23,772 nt of DNA from assembly GCA_045106055.1 (NCBI GenBank), contig JBGCED010000059.1, positions 1-23,772 on the forward strand, given 5' to 3'. The stretch is from JBGCED01 sp045106055. GTDB lineage: Bacteria; Pseudomonadota; Alphaproteobacteria; CBDDJK01. Under the pieces are notes generated by a model, which did no database searches, was not told the DNA's origin, and saw only the letters and a program-made list of their open reading frames with translations. Shown here in pieces: positions 14,930-21,875 of this stretch. The position numbers and the translations under genes are program-made. How positions within the stretch are numbered: position 1 is the stretch's first letter; every line of letters begins with the position of its first letter.

Positions 14930-16006
14930 CTATTTGCTGCGCTCTAAAAGACAAGCATCGCCATAGGAAAAAAAACGATAATCATGCGCCACGGCATGGC
15001 GATAAGCCGCTTGCATCCGATCAAGCCCGCTAAAGGCGGAAACCAGCATGAACAGGGTGGATTTTGGCAAATGAAAATTGGTCATTAATCGATCAATAAT
15101 GCTAAATTCAAAGCCTGGGGTGATGAAGATATCGGTTTTGCCTTTAAATGCACCAAAGCCTTGCGGGCTTTGGGCGGCAGCTTCTATGATTCTAAGGCTG
15201 GTTGTGCCAAGCGCAGTGATTTTGCCTTTTGCCTTGATCTGCGCTTGAATGGCAGCGGCGGTATCGCTTGGCACTTCGCCCCATTCTTGGTGCATTTTAT
15301 GATGTTCAATATTTTGCACCTTAACGGGCAGGAATGTGCCAGCCCCAACCAGCAAAGTAACAGGCATCAGCCTGACATTTTTTGCAATCAGTGCATCGCG
15401 CAACGCTTCATCAATATGAAGCCCTGCCGTTGGGGCGGCAACCCCGCCTTGCTTTGCTGCAAAGATGGTTTGATAATCATCCTTATCCTGCTTGGCTGAT
15501 ACAGGTTCGCCATGCTGCTTACGCGCAGATTCAATATAAGGGGGCAGCGGCATTGCACCATGCGCTTCAAGATAGGCATAAAAATCATATTCCGCCATCG
15601 GCACAGAAATTTCAACCGATCCATCCTCTGCTTTGGATAGGGGCATGATTTGCAGTCCGCCATCCAGCGTTAAAGGTAAATTTTCCTTAATCTTACGCGC
15701 GGGCTTTGCCAATATGCGCCAATGATCTTGCCCCGCTTGATTTGCATCAATGCGTTCAATAAAGGTCAGCATGATTTTGCTGCTTGGCTGATGATATGCA
15801 CCGATGCGGGCGGGCAGCACCTTGCAATCATTATAGATGATCAGTTCACCTGCTTCAAAAAAATCGGCTAGATTCGCAATGGTTGAATCGCCAAAAGAGG
15901 CATTATGCGCTGGCACATGCAGTAATTTCGCAGAATTTGGCGGATTTGCGCGGTAACGCGCAATCAAATTTGCAGGCAGCGAAAAGTCAAATTGATCAAT
16001 ATCCAT
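14930..16006 (-). CDS. queA: S-adenosylmethionine:tRNA ribosyltransferase-isomerase
   Basis: A 358-residue enzyme that transfers the ribosyl part of SAM to preQ1 in tRNA and rearranges it to epoxyqueuosine. Family signatures are the start MDIDQFDFSLPANLIARYRA, then IYNDCKVLPARI near 57-68, MPLPPYI, YQTIFA, VAAPTAGLHID, LLVGAGTFLPVK, and TNFHLPKSTLFMLVSAFSGL near the C-terminus. The frame can be extended one codon to a TTG at 16009; the ATG at 16006 is chosen. No Shine-Dalgarno is evident, and the start lies 7 nt after the stop of the transporter gene, so translational coupling is likely. Order on the strand is transporter, queA, tgt. Confidence 0.97.
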   Translation of the reverse strand: MDIDQFDFSLPANLIARYRANPPNSAKLLHVPAHNASFGDSTIANLADFFEAGELIIYNDCKVLPARIGAYHQPSSKIMLTFIERIDANQAGQDHWRILAKPARKIKENLPLTLDGGLQIMPLSKAEDGSVEISVPMAEYDFYAYLEAHGAMPLPPYIESARKQHGEPVSAKQDKDDYQTIFAAKQGGVAAPTAGLHIDEALRDALIAKNVRLMPVTLLVGAGTFLPVKVQNIEHHKMHQEWGEVPSDTAAAIQAQIKAKGKITALGTTSLRIIEAAAQSPQGFGAFKGKTDIFITPGFEFSIIDRLMTNFHLPKSTLFMLVSAFSGLDRMQAAYRHAVAHDYRFFSYGDACLLERSK

Positions 16007-16013
16007 CAATCAT

Positions 16014-16565
16014 TTATGCCTGATGGGCTTGGCGCGCACCAATAAGCTGGCTAAGCCAATAAAAGCAAGGCAGCAAAATTAACGCCATCGCTAATTTAAC
16101 CATTAAATCACCAATGGCAAGCCCAACCCATGGCACCGCCGTTCCTGCAAAAGCAAGGCTGAAAAACAGCCCCGTATCCAAAACAGACGCGCTTGCCGAT
16201 GAAATTAAGGGGGCTTTCCACCAATCCATCGCGCGCATGCGGTTAAACAGGCTAACATCCAGCAGCTGCGCCAGCATAAAGGCTGTGCCTGATGCAAGTG
16301 CAATTCTGAAATCTGCAAGCAATAAGGACAAGGCAATGCCTGTGACAAAGCCTGGGATAATGACCATGCGCGCTGCCTTTGCGCCCAAGCTGCGGTTGGT
16401 TAAATCCGTTACCAAAAAGGCAAGCGGATAGGTAAATGCGCCAAAAGTCAGCCAATTTGATAAATCAATCCCAGCAAGCTGATAAGGCAAAGGATATGCG
16501 ACCAATATATTGGATAGGGCAACAATGCCTGCCATCATTAAAATCGGCAAAATCAACTTTTTCAT
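16014..16565 (-). CDS. VUT-family queuosine precursor transporter (YhhQ-like)
   Basis: An inner-membrane protein of 183 residues with about six hydrophobic segments. The stretch TYPLAFLVTDLTNRSLG at about 45-61 is the hallmark of the VUT (DUF165, YhhQ) family, whose E. coli member imports preQ0 and preQ1. Location directly before queA and tgt supports the same role. The chosen start, ATG at 16565 (MKKLILPILMMAG), lies 4 nt after the stop of the TRAP binding protein gene and uses GGGATATT as a weak ribosome site. A start at 16595 would overlap that gene by 26 nt and add a charged N-terminus. No queC, queD, queE or queF is in the window, so reliance on salvage is possible but not shown. Confidence 0.9.
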   Translation of the reverse strand: MKKLILPILMMAGIVALSNILVAYPLPYQLAGIDLSNWLTFGAFTYPLAFLVTDLTNRSLGAKAARMVIIPGFVTGIALSLLLADFRIALASGTAFMLAQLLDVSLFNRMRAMDWWKAPLISSASASVLDTGLFFSLAFAGTAVPWVGLAIGDLMVKLAMALILLPCFYWLSQLIGARQAHQA

Positions 16566-16569
16566 ATCT

Positions 16570-17622
16570 TTAATATCCCGTTTGATTTGAATCAATCAAG
16601 GCGCGGGCTTCATCATATAAGCCTGTGCCATCCATGCCCGCATCATCCATTTCTTTAAGCCATCTATCAATGGTGGGCTGCGCCGCAGCACGCCACACAC
16701 TTACCTGATCGGGGGTTAGGGTGATGATATTATTGCCAGCTTCGGCGGCAATTTTACGCGATAGAACATCATCGCGCTGCATTTGCGCGCCCGCAAAGGC
16801 TGAAAATTCCTCACCTGAATTTTGATCAATCACCTGTTGCAGCTCTGGGGGCAGGCTTGCATAGCTTTCTTTGTTCATTGCAAATAGAAAACTGTTGGTA
16901 TAAAGCGATGCGTTGCTAAATTCCGTATGGTTCTTGACCAATTCAGGCACTTTCAAAGCAACGGTCACTTCCCACGGGATAACCGCAGCGTCAATCACGC
17001 CGCGTGATAAGGATTCGGTTACCGCAGGCACGGGCATGGCAATTGGTTCTGCGCCCAGCGATTCAAACAGCATGGTGGTGACCCGCGTTGGCGCGCGCAA
17101 TTTTACCCCGCGCAGATCATCAATCGCATTAATCGGACGGCGTGAATGGATGATGCCAGGGCCATGCACCCAAACCGCCAGCATATGGGTGTCTTTAAAA
17201 TCATCATCCTGCATATATTTCTGGCTTAACTGCCAAAAAGCGCGCGAAGTTGCCCCCGCATCGCGCATCATAAAGGGCAGTTCAAACACTTCGGTGCGCG
17301 GAAACCGCCCCGCTGTATAGCCCGCAACCGTCCAAATAATATCCGCAATGCCATCAACCGCCTGATCATATAATTCTGGCGCTCTGCCGCCCAATTGCAT
17401 GGAAGGGAAATGCACAATTTCAATGCGCCCATCCGAATCGGCTTCAACCCTATCCGCCCAAAGCTGCAAAATATTCTTTGGAACATTGGCTTGCAGCGGC
17501 AAAAATTGATGCATTCTAAGCTTAAATTCAGCTTCGGCTGCAGCAAAATTCGCCCATCCTGCAACCAAGCCCATCATCAAAACAGGCAATGCCCATTTTA
17601 TTGCCATTAATTTTATTCGCAT
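16570..17622 (-). CDS. TRAP transporter solute-binding protein (DctP family)
   Basis: A 350-residue periplasmic binding protein for a tripartite ATP-independent (TRAP) carrier. It has a signal peptide (basic MRIKLMAIKW, hydrophobic core, likely cut after AAA near residue 29), then EFKLRMHQFLPLQANVPKN, LGGRAPELYDQAVDGIADIIW near 77-97, and DLRGVKLRAPTR near 169-180, where Arg176 is the conserved carboxylate-binding arginine. LGAEPIAMPVPAVTESLSRGVIDAA also fits the family, so an organic acid ligand is likely. The partner membrane subunits DctQ and DctM are not in the window, so it is an orphan here. It is read into the queuosine transporter gene with a 4-nt gap, which may reflect only co-transcription. 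Confidence 0.93.
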   Translation of the reverse strand: MRIKLMAIKWALPVLMMGLVAGWANFAAAEAEFKLRMHQFLPLQANVPKNILQLWADRVEADSDGRIEIVHFPSMQLGGRAPELYDQAVDGIADIIWTVAGYTAGRFPRTEVFELPFMMRDAGATSRAFWQLSQKYMQDDDFKDTHMLAVWVHGPGIIHSRRPINAIDDLRGVKLRAPTRVTTMLFESLGAEPIAMPVPAVTESLSRGVIDAAVIPWEVTVALKVPELVKNHTEFSNASLYTNSFLFAMNKESYASLPPELQQVIDQNSGEEFSAFAGAQMQRDDVLSRKIAAEAGNNIITLTPDQVSVWRAAAQPTIDRWLKEMDDAGMDGTGLYDEARALIDSNQTGY

Positions 17623-17652
17623 GGTATGATCAAGCCTTTTTTATTTTTTAAA

Positions 17653-17714
17653 CGGTTTTAATCTCAATCCGCCAGTGCGGGTCAAGCCTTCGTGGCGTAT
17701 GAGCGGTTTTAATC
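17653..17714. repeat. Spaced direct repeat in the fliN / TRAP gap
   Basis: CGGTTTTAATC occurs at 17653-17663 and again at 17704-17714, 51 bp apart, in the 93-nt gap between fliN and the TRAP binding protein gene (both minus strand). Between them, on the minus strand, TTGACC (17680-17685) stands 18 nt before TTAAAA, a possible but weak promoter for the TRAP gene. Confidence 0.4.
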
Positions 17715-17715
17715 A

Positions 17716-18141
17716 TCAATCATCATCGCTGGTGCGTTGTGGCAACATTTGGCTGATGCTGATTGCCAATTTATTATTTTCCTTGATGGTAATCTCACCC
17801 TCGGCAATGCGCCGCCCGCGACAACGCAATTCCAACTTCTCGCCCAAGGTGCGATTAAGTTCAATCACTGCACCGCGTCCGACTTTTAGCAAATTCACAA
17901 TTTCAACATCTGCTGTGCCCAAAATCGCGCTAACCTCAACGGGGATTTCCTCAAAGGCTTTGCCCTCCCCTGCTTGGCTGCGGATTGCCTTGCGCTCTTC
18001 TTCGCTAAGCTCCACCCGATCCGTTTCCTGCGATTCTGCATCGCTCCCAGGCTCTCCTGCCATCGCTTCTTGCATCATTAAATCTGCGACCTGCTCGTCG
18101 GTTAATGCTGGTTTTTCATCCTGATTATCATCCGCCATCAT
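17716..18141 (-). CDS. fliN: FliN-type flagellar motor switch protein (SpoA domain)
   Basis: A 141-residue protein with an acidic, poorly conserved N-terminus (about 1-50) and a SpoA domain at about 66-134: IPVEVSAILGTADVEIVNLL, then VGRGAVIELNRTLGEKLEL, RRIAEGEITIKENNKLAISI. FliN lies in the C-ring at the base of the flagellum and helps switch rotation on CheY-P binding. The pattern VEV-AILG plus LL--GRGAVIEL is diagnostic of FliN rather than FliM. No other flagellar gene is in the window; the neighbours are lysK and a TRAP binding protein. GGAT stands 7 nt before the ATG at 18141, and a second ATG follows at once. Confidence 0.88.
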   Translation of the reverse strand: MMADDNQDEKPALTDEQVADLMMQEAMAGEPGSDAESQETDRVELSEEERKAIRSQAGEGKAFEEIPVEVSAILGTADVEIVNLLKVGRGAVIELNRTLGEKLELRCRGRRIAEGEITIKENNKLAISISQMLPQRTSDDD

Positions 18142-18202
18142 GCTGTAAATCCTGATCGCTTGCTTGATTGCAAATTTGCGTTAAAATTATATTGCTTTAA
18201 CA

Positions 18203-19813
18203 TTAAGCGGCGCGGTTAAGCGCATCATCAATCATATTAATCGTGCGGTCAATGCCGTAAATGACATAGAAACTGCCAAGTCGCGGTCCTTGTTCCTGAC
18301 CCAGCAAGATCATATATTGCGCCTTAAACCAATCGCGCAAATTATCATATTCATGTGCTTTGCCAACAGCATATACCAGATTCTGCACCGCGTCGATATC
18401 ATTGCGCTGATCATCATCCAGCCCTGATAATTGCGCCTTTAAGTCGGTTAAGGCTTTAAGATCGCGCCCTTCGGCCTTTTGATATTGCTTATGGGGCAGA
18501 ATAAAATCTTGATAATATTGAATGGCAAACCCCACCAGCTGATCCAATTTTGGATGGGTGTCCGCGCTGGCATCTTTTAAATAGCGCGAGATAAATCCCC
18601 ATAAAATATCCCGATCTTTGCTGTTTGAAGCTGCGACCAAATTCAACAATAGGCTAAAGCTTAGCGGCGATTCATGATCAAAATCTGGAATGCCATTATG
18701 AATATGCCAAATGGGATTGTTAAGCTGCTGTTCTGGCGTTTGCCCCTTATAGGCTGCAAGCTGGCTTTGATATTCATCCACATTTTTAGGGATCACATCA
18801 AAATATAATCTTTTGCCTGCGCGCGGCTTAACATACATGAAATAGGATAAGGATTCCGAGGGCGCATAACGCAGCCAATCTTCCATGGAAAGCCCATTTC
18901 CGCGCGATTTTGATATTTTTTCGCCATTTTGATCCAAGAATAATTCATAGGTAAAGGCTTCGGGCGGCGGTGTGCCAAGCGCTTTGCTGATTCTGGAGGA
19001 TAATTTAACCGAATCAATCAAATCCTTGCCCGACATTTCATAATCCACCTTCAGCACATGCCAGCGCATCCCCCAATCAGGCTTCCATTGCAATTTACAA
19101 TTTCCGCCAGTCACCTTGGTTGTGATCAATTCGCCATCATCACGCTGATAAGTGATTGTGCCGTGATCATAATCCCAAGCGGTCACAGGCACTTGCAGCA
19201 CAACGCCCGATATGGGATCAACGGGCAGAAAGGGGCTGTAATTTGATGCCCGCTCTTCGCGCAACGAAGAAAGCATGATCTTCATTACCGAATCATAGAC
19301 TTTCAGCATATCCAGCAAGCCTTGATCAAACCGCCCCGATTTATAATATTCGGTGGATGATGCAAATTCATAATCAAAGCCAAATTGATCCAAGAATGAG
19401 CATAATTGGGCATTATTATGCTGGGCAAAGCTTTCATATTTTTCAAACGGATCTGGAATAGCAGATAGGGATTTGCCAATATGTTGATGTAACATGGCTT
19501 GATTTGGCACATTGGTGGGGACTTTGCGTAACCCGTCCATATCATCTGAAAAGCAAATCAGCTTGGTTGGAATGTCGCTTAATGCGTGAAATGCGTTCCT
19601 GACCATGGTGGTTCTAAGCACTTCGCCAAAAGTGCCAATATGGGGAAGCCCCGAAGGGCCATAACCCGTTTCAAACAGAACATAACCCTTTTCAGGCGGC
19701 GCTTTTTGATAGCGATCCACCAGCTTTCTGGCTTCAACAAAAGGCCAAGCATTTGAATCTGTTGCAATTTTCTGCAATTCTTGCTTGCTGATGCCCAATT
19801 CTGTTTGCATCAT
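18203..19813 (-). CDS. lysK: Lysyl-tRNA synthetase, class I (archaeal type)
   Basis: A 536-residue class I lysyl-tRNA synthetase, which charges tRNA-Lys. It is unrelated to the class II enzyme of most bacteria; the class I form is usual in archaea, spirochaetes and many alphaproteobacteria. Class I marks are visible: GYGPSGLPHIGTFGE with the HIGH-type motif HIGT at 58-61, and KISKS at 299-303. AWPFVEARKLV near the N-terminus and VLKVDYEMSGKDL near 253-265 are also typical. AAGGG lies 6 nt before the first of two adjacent ATGs. rpoZ stands upstream with a 39-nt gap, so the two are probably co-transcribed. The window shows only this LysRS. Confidence 0.95.
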   Translation of the reverse strand: MMQTELGISKQELQKIATDSNAWPFVEARKLVDRYQKAPPEKGYVLFETGYGPSGLPHIGTFGEVLRTTMVRNAFHALSDIPTKLICFSDDMDGLRKVPTNVPNQAMLHQHIGKSLSAIPDPFEKYESFAQHNNAQLCSFLDQFGFDYEFASSTEYYKSGRFDQGLLDMLKVYDSVMKIMLSSLREERASNYSPFLPVDPISGVVLQVPVTAWDYDHGTITYQRDDGELITTKVTGGNCKLQWKPDWGMRWHVLKVDYEMSGKDLIDSVKLSSRISKALGTPPPEAFTYELFLDQNGEKISKSRGNGLSMEDWLRYAPSESLSYFMYVKPRAGKRLYFDVIPKNVDEYQSQLAAYKGQTPEQQLNNPIWHIHNGIPDFDHESPLSFSLLLNLVAASNSKDRDILWGFISRYLKDASADTHPKLDQLVGFAIQYYQDFILPHKQYQKAEGRDLKALTDLKAQLSGLDDDQRNDIDAVQNLVYAVGKAHEYDNLRDWFKAQYMILLGQEQGPRLGSFYVIYGIDRTINMIDDALNRAA

Positions 19814-19852
19814 CTTCTGCCCTTAATTTTTTAAATTCTTTTTTTAAAAAGA

Positions 19853-20341
19853 TTATGCTTCGTCGCCATCAGGATCAACATCATCAAATTGCGCGCCATC
19901 CATCTTCGAATCGCCATCTGCCGAAGCATCATCGCCGCCAAGCAATTCATCATTCAAATCATCCAGCATCGCATCCATTGCGTCATCTTGATCATCTTCA
20001 TCTTTGGACGCTTTTAAAATATCTTCTTCGGACAGCGCGTTATCAAACTCTCCGCCTTCAACCATTGAAGTTTCAAATGCTTCATCATCATCCAATAATT
20101 CAGGTTCATCGCGGTCGCGGTAACGCTGCAAATTATTAATGACAGATGCTTGTAATCCGTCCAAATCAAGGTCAGCATCCGCAATTTCGCGCAGTGCAAG
20201 CACAGGGTTCTTATCTTCATCACGCGGAACAAGAATAGACGCACCGCCCGCAATATCCCTGCCGCGCTGGGCCGCAAGCAAGATAAGGTCAAACCGATTT
20301 GGAACTTTTTCAATACAATCTTCAACGGTAACGCGTGCCAT
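19853..20341 (-). CDS. rpoZ: RNA polymerase omega subunit with long acidic tail
   Basis: Omega (162 residues) helps assemble and stabilise RNA polymerase through the beta-prime subunit. The N-terminal MARVTVEDCIEKVPNRFDLI, then AAQRGRDIAGGA, and PVLALREIADADLD are characteristic of alphaproteobacterial RpoZ. From about residue 75 the protein is a very acidic low-complexity tail (many Asp and Glu, few Lys or Arg, ending DDVDPDGDEA), which makes it longer than most omega proteins. AGGAG about 10 nt upstream supports the ATG at 20341. In many alphaproteobacteria rpoZ is followed by a relA/spoT gene; here lysK follows instead. Confidence 0.93.
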   Translation of the reverse strand: MARVTVEDCIEKVPNRFDLILLAAQRGRDIAGGASILVPRDEDKNPVLALREIADADLDLDGLQASVINNLQRYRDRDEPELLDDDEAFETSMVEGGEFDNALSEEDILKASKDEDDQDDAMDAMLDDLNDELLGGDDASADGDSKMDGAQFDDVDPDGDEA

Positions 20342-20404
20342 GCCGCCTAATCTCCTAATTTATGATGTGGGGGGATATTTTCATTCCAAAATATGAATAG
20401 GACA

Positions 20405-20434
20405 TTTAAAATAGAATTATAACCAATTTGTCAA
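20405..20434 (-). promoter_or_regulatory. Possible promoter for rpoZ-lysK
   Basis: On the minus strand a perfect TTGACA (20429-20434) and a perfect TATAAT (20416-20421) both occur, but only 7 nt apart, so they cannot pair with each other. TTGACA pairs at 17 nt with TTTTAA (about 20406-20411). The site lies 64-94 nt upstream of the rpoZ start and just downstream of the hairpin at 20453-20501, which is where a fresh promoter would be expected. Confidence 0.35.
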
Positions 20435-20452
20435 ACCCTTTATTCAATTTGC

Positions 20453-20501
20453 ATAACCCCAACCCTCAAAATGCATGAACCATTTTGAGGGTTGGGGTTA
20501 T
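20453..20501. terminator. Perfect 21-bp stem-loop between cytochrome c and rpoZ
   Basis: The left arm (20453-20473, starting ATAACCCCAACC) and right arm (20481-20501, ending GGTTGGGGTTAT) are perfectly complementary over 21 bp, with a 7-nt loop CATGAAC. It lies 58 nt past the stop of the cytochrome c gene (minus strand), so it most likely ends the sox transcript. On the minus strand, however, the arm is followed by GCAAATTG, not a U-run; the plus strand has TTTT after the arm. It could therefore be a factor-assisted terminator or a 3'-end protecting structure. Confidence 0.6.
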
Positions 20502-20558
20502 TTTAAAGGCTACAAACCTAACTTTAGGTAAGCAGCGATTCAAAAGGAAAGAAAAAAA

Positions 20559-20936
20559 TTACTGGGTTGCTTCAAGCAGATAGGCGATTAAATTTTCAAT
20601 ATCTGCATCTTTGCGAAGTCCGTTAAATGCCATGCGGTTTCCCTTAATATAGCCTTTGGGGTCTTTCATATATGCTGCAATCGTGGTTTCATCCCACACA
20701 ATGCCCGAATCTTTCATGGCTGCTGAATATTTAAACCCGTCAACTGCGCCAGCGGTGCGCCCAAAAATCCCTTGAAGATGGGGACCAACCTTGTCTTTTG
20801 CGCCAACATCATGGCAGGCTCTGCATTTGTTGAAAACCCGCTTTCCCTTTGCAGCGTCCGCTGCAACAGCTTGATTTTGAAGTGAAAAACTGCCAATCGC
20901 AAGCATGGCAAGCCCTAAAAAAATAATCTTTCTCAT
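20559..20936 (-). CDS. Class I (c2/c550-type) monohaem cytochrome c, possible detached second SoxD domain
   Basis: A 125-residue exported cytochrome with a signal peptide (MRKIIFLGLAMLAIG, cut after AVA near 25), haem motif CRACH at 38-42, GPHLQGIFGRTAGAVDGFKYS near 51-71, and the distal haem ligand Met102 in GNRMAFNGL. It belongs to the mitochondrial-type class I family and would carry electrons in the periplasm. AAGGAAG lies 8 nt before the ATG. It follows soxC, soxD and the hydrolase on the same strand, 43 nt after the hydrolase stop. The position suggests it accepts electrons from SoxCD; because this SoxD has only one haem domain, the protein may stand in for the missing C-terminal domain. 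That is inference. Confidence 0.93.
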   Translation of the reverse strand: MRKIIFLGLAMLAIGSFSLQNQAVAADAAKGKRVFNKCRACHDVGAKDKVGPHLQGIFGRTAGAVDGFKYSAAMKDSGIVWDETTIAAYMKDPKGYIKGNRMAFNGLRKDADIENLIAYLLEATQ

Positions 20937-20979
20937 CGGTTAAACTTCCTTAAATATGGGTTGGGTTAAAATAAAAAAA

Positions 20980-21870
20980 TTAATGATTGCTGATAAATTC
21001 AACAGCCTCAACCATTGCATCTTCAATGTAAAAATCAAGAAACATATGATCGGCATCCATAATGCTGACCATTTCCACCAGATCATTCTGGGTGCGCGTC
21101 CTTACCGCATTTTCAAGCTGTTTTACCACATTATCATCGGCTGCTGCAATGACTAAAACTGGTTTTTTAACCTGATTGAGCAAGCTTGGCGTATCAAGAT
21201 TTGGATCATCCGCATTATAAGAGTGAATGGCAAGCGCGCTTGCAACCGCATCTGGGCAATATAGCAGCTGATCAACAGGCTGCATATCGCTGGGGGAATT
21301 TCCCTTGATCTTGCTAAGCCGTTGCTGCTGCGCGGCGCTTTGCCCTTCCCAAATCATGGGCGCAAGCAAGATGCCGCCCTTCACCTGATTATGGTCAAAA
21401 TTCGCCAGATATTGGGCGGTTTGATTGCCGCCCCTGCTATGCCCCATCATAAAAACCTGATCATATTGGGGGTAAGCGCTGCCAAGCCAATCCAGCCACG
21501 CTGCAATTTCGTGCTGTGCATCCTCATGCGTATGCTGATGAGGCTGATTGCAATCATAAAGCCCGCGCCGATCATTCACGCCTAAGGAAAGGCTGATTGC
21601 AAGCGATGCAATCCCCTCTTCTTCCAGCAAGGCTTGCGCATTTGCGATGATTTCCATTGCGTGATGCGCCAAAGTGCCATGGGTGATTAAGACCAATTTG
21701 CCTTGACCGGCTGCCCCGTCATTTTCAGGGAGTGTTAATTCGCCAATCGCATTAAAATCACCATGAGATAGATTTTTAATGTTCAAACGCACTTCTTCTG
21801 CTAGGCTTTGCTTAATGCCCGCACATAGGGTTAAAATCAAGCAGCATAATATTCCGATATTTTTCATCAT
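20980..21870 (-). CDS. Periplasmic alpha/beta hydrolase in the sox cluster, unknown substrate
   Basis: An exported alpha/beta hydrolase of 296 residues. The signal peptide MMKNIGILCCLILTLCAGIKQSLA probably ends near residue 24. Catalytic parts are in the usual order: nucleophile elbow GHSRGG with Ser145, acid in AAADDNVV (Asp245 or Asp246) and His275 in DADHMF. THGT near 63-66 suits an oxyanion-loop position. Cys107 and Cys204 could form a disulfide. The frame extends to a TTG at 21879, but ATG 21870 is preferred; it lies 5 nt past the soxD stop without a clear ribosome site, so coupling is likely. I do not recognise it as a named Sox protein; its substrate is unknown. Confidence 0.82.
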   Translation of the reverse strand: MMKNIGILCCLILTLCAGIKQSLAEEVRLNIKNLSHGDFNAIGELTLPENDGAAGQGKLVLITHGTLAHHAMEIIANAQALLEEEGIASLAISLSLGVNDRRGLYDCNQPHQHTHEDAQHEIAAWLDWLGSAYPQYDQVFMMGHSRGGNQTAQYLANFDHNQVKGGILLAPMIWEGQSAAQQQRLSKIKGNSPSDMQPVDQLLYCPDAVASALAIHSYNADDPNLDTPSLLNQVKKPVLVIAAADDNVVKQLENAVRTRTQNDLVEMVSIMDADHMFLDFYIEDAMVEAVEFISNH

Positions 21871-21875
21871 GGCGA

